Shown: positions 59,015 through 64,000 of the stretch, piece after piece
How positions within the stretch are numbered: position 1 is the first letter of the stretch
How the letters are laid out: the number at the start of each line of letters is the position of its first letter
Assembly: GCA_012295275.1 (NCBI GenBank)
Contig: CM022671.1
Coordinates: 35,977,683 to 36,041,682 of the forward strand
Reading direction: 5' to 3'
Source of the DNA: Chrysomallon squamiferum
Taxonomy: Eukaryota > Mollusca > Gastropoda > Neomphalida > Peltospiridae
Length of the DNA: 64,000 bases
The notes under the pieces: generated by a model
What the model was told of the DNA's origin: nothing
The model's database searches: none
What the model saw: only the letters and a program-made list of their open reading frames with translations
Translations under genes and position numbers: made by a program

Positions 59015-59538
59015 CTTTCGGCCACGTAGCCCTCCTCTTTCCTGTACTGCTCTATCACATGTGGCTCTATGTCGAAAAACTCGAGTTCATCGAGGAAAAT
59101 GTCGTCAGGGACGGGCTCGGGCCTTCGCACGCCCCCGCCGTACTGGTAGTAGTTGAAAATCGCCTCAAACGTCGGCCTGTGTCTGTCGAAGAAGTATTCG
59201 TTTTTTCTCTTGTCGTAGTATTGTTCCCTCTTGTGCGGGTCGCCGAGTAGGGTCCCGGGGTGCCGCTCCAGCACCACCCTCCATGTCTCGTAGTACTGGC
59301 CGCTCACGTTGATCGTGATCCTGTCGCACGTGGTCAGGTGACAGTTGTGGTTGGGGGGTAAGTCTTTGCCGCAGTGCAACTCGGGACGCAGCTTGTACTC
59401 CGAACTTCGGTTGTTGTTGCTTCCACCGCTCTGGTACACCCACAGGTCGTTGCCTTCACCCGAGTCGATGTTGAGTCTGTCTCGGCTACTGTACGTCCGT
59501 CGATACGGCGCCTGGTTGAGCAAAGACACAACAGCCAT
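58211..59538 (-). CDS. Shaker-type (Kv1-like) voltage-gated potassium channel, intronless, with an apparent frameshift
   Basis: Voltage-gated K+ channel alpha subunit of the plasma membrane, working as a tetramer. Two overlapping open frames (59011-59538 and 58211-59014) together carry the whole channel in order: cytoplasmic T1 domain, S1-S4, pore with TMTTVGYGD, and S6 with PVP. The frame changes at 59009-59016, where AGG TGA TG ends the first frame and opens the second. The homology is continuous across this point, so one base seems to be missing (or two extra), by mutation or assembly error. T1 lacks the CC zinc motif of Kv2-4, and EEGYV, EYPE and FCVETFPEF fit Kv1/Shaker. The tail after S6 is very short with no PDZ ligand. 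The region is GC-richer than its surroundings. A divergent Kv1-like gene is the best call; a young pseudogene is possible. Confidence 0.85.
59011..59538 (-). CDS. Kv1-like channel, N-terminal frame (T1 tetramerisation domain, 175 codons)
   Basis: Starts MAVVSLLNQAPYRR. An N-terminal tail of ~70 residues is followed by T1 (about 72-170): ITINVSGQYYETW, GTLLGDPHKREQYYD, NEYFFDRHRPTFEAIFNYYQ, GGVRRPEPVPDDIFLDELEF. The frame ends at a TGA just after EEGYVAER, exactly where Shaker proteins continue into the linker to S1. The start has G at -3 and G at +4; an out-of-frame ATG lies eight bases upstream. Confidence 0.85.
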   Translation of the reverse strand: MAVVSLLNQAPYRRTYSSRDRLNIDSGEGNDLWVYQSGGSNNNRSSEYKLRPELHCGKDLPPNHNCHLTTCDRITINVSGQYYETWRVVLERHPGTLLGDPHKREQYYDKRKNEYFFDRHRPTFEAIFNYYQYGGGVRRPEPVPDDIFLDELEFFDIEPHVIEQYRKEEGYVAER

Positions 59539-60110
59539 TCCTGCATTGTTTCGCGGCGTGTGCTCTCATATCATCTTCTTAAAGTGTCTCTCTCGACGTG
59601 TACGCGTTTCTCGCGGCACAGTGTATCGTCTGCTTCACAAACATATCGTCTGCACATAGCTGCCATGGCGCATCTTTTGTGCGAGTCTCTCGTATCGATC
59701 GCCAGTGGTTAACGAACCAGCAGTTTGGCCAGATGTTTGCCACGGATGTATTATTTTTTTAAAAGTATTTTTTTTTTTTTTATAAACACGATGAACCAAC
59801 AACGACGAAGTCCACGTTTGTACGGCCAACTTCTCCTCACTTGAACAGCTCAGAGAAACAACCCACTCGTCAACTTTGCGTCTCGCGCCCAGCCTGTCAC
59901 GTATAATATCAATTTTACTTTTCTGGTCGCCTGCCAGAAACCGCGGGACAGAATCTCTCATTGGCCGAAACCTTTCCTGCGTCCTCACTTGACGACAGCA
60001 GCATGTAAGTCTGAGAAAATTAATAATTAAAATAAACATGCAAAACTCTTTTGTTATTTCACAATAACGAAAAAATAAAAAAAAAAGACAGAGAAAAAAA
60101 AAGGCCACCG
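59539..60110 (-). promoter_or_regulatory. Kv gene upstream region and probable promoter
   Basis: GC-richer, CpG-containing sequence directly upstream of the Kv start. A CCAAT box on the minus strand (GGCCAATGAG, 59960-59964 core) lies ~420 bp before the ATG. Several short upstream ATGs precede the start. No TATA box is clear. Confidence 0.4.
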
Positions 60111-60628
60111 AGTTTGCTTTTCTCGGCTGCTTTTAAATATTAAACAAGCTGTGCTCAGCGAATCGTGTGGCAGTCCTCAGAACGACAGTCGTTGAGAACA
60201 TCTCGCGGGAGACAACGTACAACGATAAAATGTTTACTGAGAACTCGAAATTACTCAGCTACTTGAAACTCCGCTAATAACACTGCCGTTTGTGAAAACT
60301 GACAATTATACAGCATAATGTATTCTGTAATCACTACTGTATATATTAGAATTCACTTGGCTGTAAAATTAAAATTTATGTACACGCATACGTACACAGA
60401 AAGAGCGACATATGCATACACACATATACACACATACATACATACATACAGTTAGTAAGTATCTCTAAATATAATCTATAAAGAAAACATTTCAAGAGAA
60501 GTACTGTGATTCAAACGTCATTCTACATTTAAATGTGTTTCACAACTTGTTACTTATCATTGATTTATCGACCAAATATTTCCCTTTTGACATTAACAAT
60601 GATAAATTTAACCAACTGCGACATATAG

Positions 60629-60666
<38 letters not shown>

Positions 60667-60902
60667 TTATCACGTGTTTACATATTTATTGCGTGACTTA
60701 AAAGTCGGTCTGTGAGAGTGAAGTATCTAAGTAGACGATGCGTGACCAGGAAATGCACATGTATTAACTTTATGGTCACGCATCAACTCGACAGGTTCCG
60801 TATTAATTGTATTGATGTCATCAACTGTGTCTGCAGAGCTGATGCGTGACTTTTACATTTATAAATATAATAAGAATTGATATCTCACTGTGAAATTTAG
60901 TA
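60111..60902. other. Intergenic, unique with short repeats
   Basis: ACAC/ACAT-rich sequence near 60390-60450 and (CA)n at 60632-60663. Nothing coding. Confidence 0.55.
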
Positions 60903-61576
60903 CCATACTAAAAAGTTCAAAACAATATATAAACTTGATGAATAACTATAAAGTTCAGTACTATACATAAACTTGATGAATAACTAAAAAGTTCAGTACT
61001 ATACATAAACTTGATGAATAACTAAAAAGTTCAGTACTATACATAAACTTGATGAATAACTAAAAAGTTCTTGATGAATAACTAAAAGTTCAGTACTATA
61101 CATAAACTTGATGAATAACTAAAAAGTTCAGTACTATACATCAACTTGATGAATAACTAAAAAGTTCAGTACTATACATAAACTTGATGAATAACTAAAA
61201 AGTTCAGTACTATACATAAACTTGATGAATAACTAAAAAGTTCAGTACTATACATAAACTTGATGAATAACTAAAAAGTTCAGTACTATACATAAACTTG
61301 ATGAATAACTAAAAGTTCTACATAAACTTGAGAACTAAAAAAGTTCAGTATACATAAACTTGATGAATAACTAAAAAACTATACATAAACTTGATGAATA
61401 ACTAAAAAGTTCAGTAATTTACATAAACTTGATGAATAACTAAAAAGTTCAGTACTCTACATAAACTTGATGAATAACTAAAAAGTTCAGTACTCTACAT
61501 AAACTTGATGAATAACTAAAAAGTTCAGTACTATACATAAACTTGATGAATAACTATAAAGTTCAGTACTATACAT
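60903..61576. repeat. 38-bp minisatellite (about 18 units)
   Basis: Unit aactaaaaagttcagtacta plus tacataaacttgatgaat, contiguous and almost identical, with truncated units near 61060-61080 and 61310-61375. Confidence 0.95.
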
Positions 61577-62109
61577 AATGACAGTATCCATTAAGTGAAA
61601 ACAGTTTTAAAATTATATACACTCGATTTCACTCCTAGATCATGTATCCCAGTGTTATTACAACATCAACAGCAGCAGCAGCAGAAACAACAACAACAAT
61701 AACAACAACAACAACAACAACAACAATAATAATAATAATAGTAATGTTGATAGTCATGTGGGTGATACTGTAATGGCAGTGTAATTACGAATACGCTGAT
61801 CTCTGTCACGTGTGCGTCACTGGGCAGACTGAGTGGAAGTTTAATTCGTCTGATCTGATACAAAGTGTTGACAGTCACTCCTCACGGATAATCCACACTA
61901 ACTGAGAGATCAGCTTTCGTGTCTCTCTCACATAAACACGTAACACGCTGTTCTCTGTGGACTTAACTCTGACGTAAATCTCTCCCAGCTTCTTTTTATA
62001 TCTGAAACACTGTCTGTCCGTCTGTCACCTCTTTTTCTCATTCTTCTCCTCAGTATTACTTCTGTTTTCCTCTCTCTCTCTCTCTCTCTCATTCTCTCTC
62101 TCTCTCTAT

Positions 62110-62146
<37 letters not shown>

Positions 62147-62560
62147 TAATTTATCATCTTCCACTTGCTTATTCGTTATTTCCAAGAGTTGTATATCTTG
62201 ATAGTCACAATCATTATCATGATGACATCATCAAAATATTCATCATCTTTATTACCATCATCGTATCATCATTCTTACAATCATAGCTTTTCGTCGTCTT
62301 CAATCGACTTGTCCATTGTAAAATAAATGGGTTTTTTTTTCTTATTTACACGAATACATTTGACATTGACAACGTCTGTTACAAGGTTAACAACATGTGC
62401 ATTAATGGGTATGAAAAGTTCAGTTCTTTGTGTTTCTATGCGTATGCAAATTGATGCTAATACTTTCTACCGTGTGTTTCAGTCAACCATTCCAAACACA
62501 GTGGACACCTGCACCTTCTCATTTCAATGTTTTGTCTTTATTTCTCTGGATACGCGTCAG
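61577..62560. other. Intergenic with CAG/CAA and TC repeats
   Basis: (CAG)n/(CAA)n at 61668-61725, (AAT)n at 61722-61740 and interrupted (TC)n at 62070-62142. No gene seen. Confidence 0.6.
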
Positions 62561-62574
62561 TTGTTTGTTTTCCG

Positions 62575-62600
62575 TGACGTCACAAGTGTGTCTGACGTCA
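62575..62600. promoter_or_regulatory. Pair of perfect CRE sites
   Basis: TGACGTCA at 62575-62582 and again at 62593-62600, start-to-start distance 18 bp. The palindrome is the CREB/ATF consensus. The pair lies ~3 kb upstream of the Kv start and ~1 kb from a second promoter-like island. Confidence 0.5.
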
Positions 62601-62659
62601 CAAATTACGATGCGCCACGGACATTTTGCTTCCCTCGCTAGCAACGGTTAAGCAACAAA

Positions 62660-63076
62660 AAAAAAAAATAATAATAATAATAATTAAATGAATAAATAAA
62701 TAATAAAATTTATGATTCAGAATAAAACTTCATTTTTGTCTAAAGCAAAAATAGTTCTATTTACCCTGAATCGTTCAAGACAAATAAGTTGGCGCATACA
62801 TACCTACAGCTTGTTGAAAGACAATGAACGTGTCGTAACCTAAATACGTAATTAAAGCATGAAACTCGCTGGTATGTGCTCTCTTGTCTGTGTCATACAT
62901 TATTTGTTACATGTTTGTACAATTATTTATATTATTATCAGCATCACAGTCATCGTTATTATTATCATTATCATTATCATCATTACTACAATTATTACTA
63001 CTACTACTACTGCTACTACTATTACAGCTACTACTATTATTAATATTACCATTATTACTACTATTACTATTATTAC

Positions 63077-63109
<33 letters not shown>

Positions 63110-63285
63110 GTTGTTGTTGTTGTGGTTGTTGCTGCTGCTGCTGTTGTTGTTTATGATTAATACAACTATCCTGAACACAAGGCATATTTTACAGGTATCT
63201 GGGGATATTATAAATGAACGTCTGTATCTGTATTCTTTGAATTTTTTATTTTGTTTCTGTGTTTCTAACCATCATCGACACGCTT
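62660..63285. other. Intergenic with ATT/ACT trinucleotide repeats
   Basis: ATT, ATC and ACT runs at 62925-63110 followed by TTG/CTG to 63150. ORFs here are repeat artefacts. Confidence 0.8.
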
Positions 63286-63289
63286 GGCT

Positions 63290-63620
63290 TGTTTACGGAA
63301 GATGCAGCTTCGTTCCTGAGTTTGTTAATTCAGTGTTTCCACGTCCGCGCGTAGCCAGGCGTGTCACCTATATTTTACACTTGTGATTCTTTGTAACAGC
63401 AAATTCTCCACAAACTGGTTCCGAGCTCTGATTATCTGTGTCGACTCTGAATATTTTATAAGTCTCTTTCCGACCACGTCCACCTCGTCACGGCACACAC
63501 GGAACCAATGAGCCGCGACGTGTTGAGTTTGTGACGCGGAAGTGTCGCACAGCTGAGTGAATGTTTAGTTAAAAATGATATTCAGAGCGAACTTGGGGGC
63601 TGATATAGATATTCACGACG
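63290..63620. promoter_or_regulatory. CpG-rich promoter-like island
   Basis: GC- and CpG-rich unique DNA with a CCAAT box (63505-63509), TGACGCG (63532-63538) and an ETS-like CGGAAGTG (63538-63545). Such a cluster is typical of a TATA-less promoter, but no gene is visible in the remaining 400 bp. Confidence 0.35.
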
Positions 63621-63742
63621 GGGCTATTTTCAATTAATAAAGATGTAACAGATTTTATTAGCTATTGATCCGTCAGAGCTGCAAATAGATAGATAGATGC
63701 TGGAGTGATAAAAAGGAGATAGAGACACAGAGTGTAATGAAC

Positions 63743-63861
<119 letters not shown>

Positions 63862-64000
63862 GAAAGAAAAAGAGTGACAGAGAGAGAGAAAAAGATCGAC
63901 AAAGACGTATTATAACACATAGAGGCAGAAACGACAGAGAAAGGTGTTTGTTAGACAGGTAATAACACACTAGAGCACTTTAACTTGTACTCCACTGACA

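Noticed and set aside
59635-60108. 157-codon minus ORF just upstream of the Kv start
   Set aside because: No recognisable domain; it overlaps the probable Kv 5' leader and promoter and ends before the Kv ATG in another frame.
60903-61576. CRISPR-like regularly repeated array
   Set aside because: The 38-bp units are contiguous with no unique spacers, and the DNA is animal; it is a minisatellite.

Overview
This is eukaryotic nuclear DNA from an invertebrate animal. Genes are split by GT-AG introns of about 60 to 2,600 bp. The background is AT-rich and crowded with microsatellites and minisatellites. All three genes are animal families: an axonemal dynein heavy chain, IQUB, and a Shaker-type Kv channel. 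Their presence fits a lophotrochozoan such as a mollusc or annelid, but the sequence does not fix the phylum.

Left third (1-26,040). Two cilium genes lie head to head. On the minus strand, 22 coding exons (1-15,299) encode the first ~1,083 residues of an inner-arm dynein heavy chain, best matched to DNAH3; the gene runs off the left edge before the motor domain. On the plus strand, 11 coding exons (16,901-25,434) encode a complete 911-residue IQUB, the radial-spoke-associated protein with a ubiquitin-like domain and an IQ motif. Both genes appear to have a non-coding first exon. The two donors face away from each other at 15,888 and 16,300, so about 400 bp probably acts as a bidirectional promoter. 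It holds two matches to the RFX X-box of ciliary genes.

Middle (26,041-58,210). About 32 kb show no convincing gene. The region is a mosaic of (CT)n/(GA)n, (AT)n, (TTA)n, (AAAT)n and (ACAT)n tracts, several minisatellites (17-, 23-, 35-, 32/95-bp units), a 225-bp direct duplication, one candidate tRNA-derived SINE, and islands of unique sequence, some with regulatory-looking motifs.

Right end (58,211-64,000). A GC-richer, intronless minus-strand Kv channel coding region is split by an apparent one-base frameshift between the T1 domain and S1. To its right lie its probable promoter, a 38-bp minisatellite, a pair of perfect CRE sites and a CpG-rich promoter-like island at 63.3-63.6 kb.

The most unusual pattern is that five exon/intron boundaries, three in the dynein gene and two in IQUB, have been copied into tandem repeats in the neighbouring intron. 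Each copy carries the exon edge or splice site with it, giving rows of decoy donors or acceptors.
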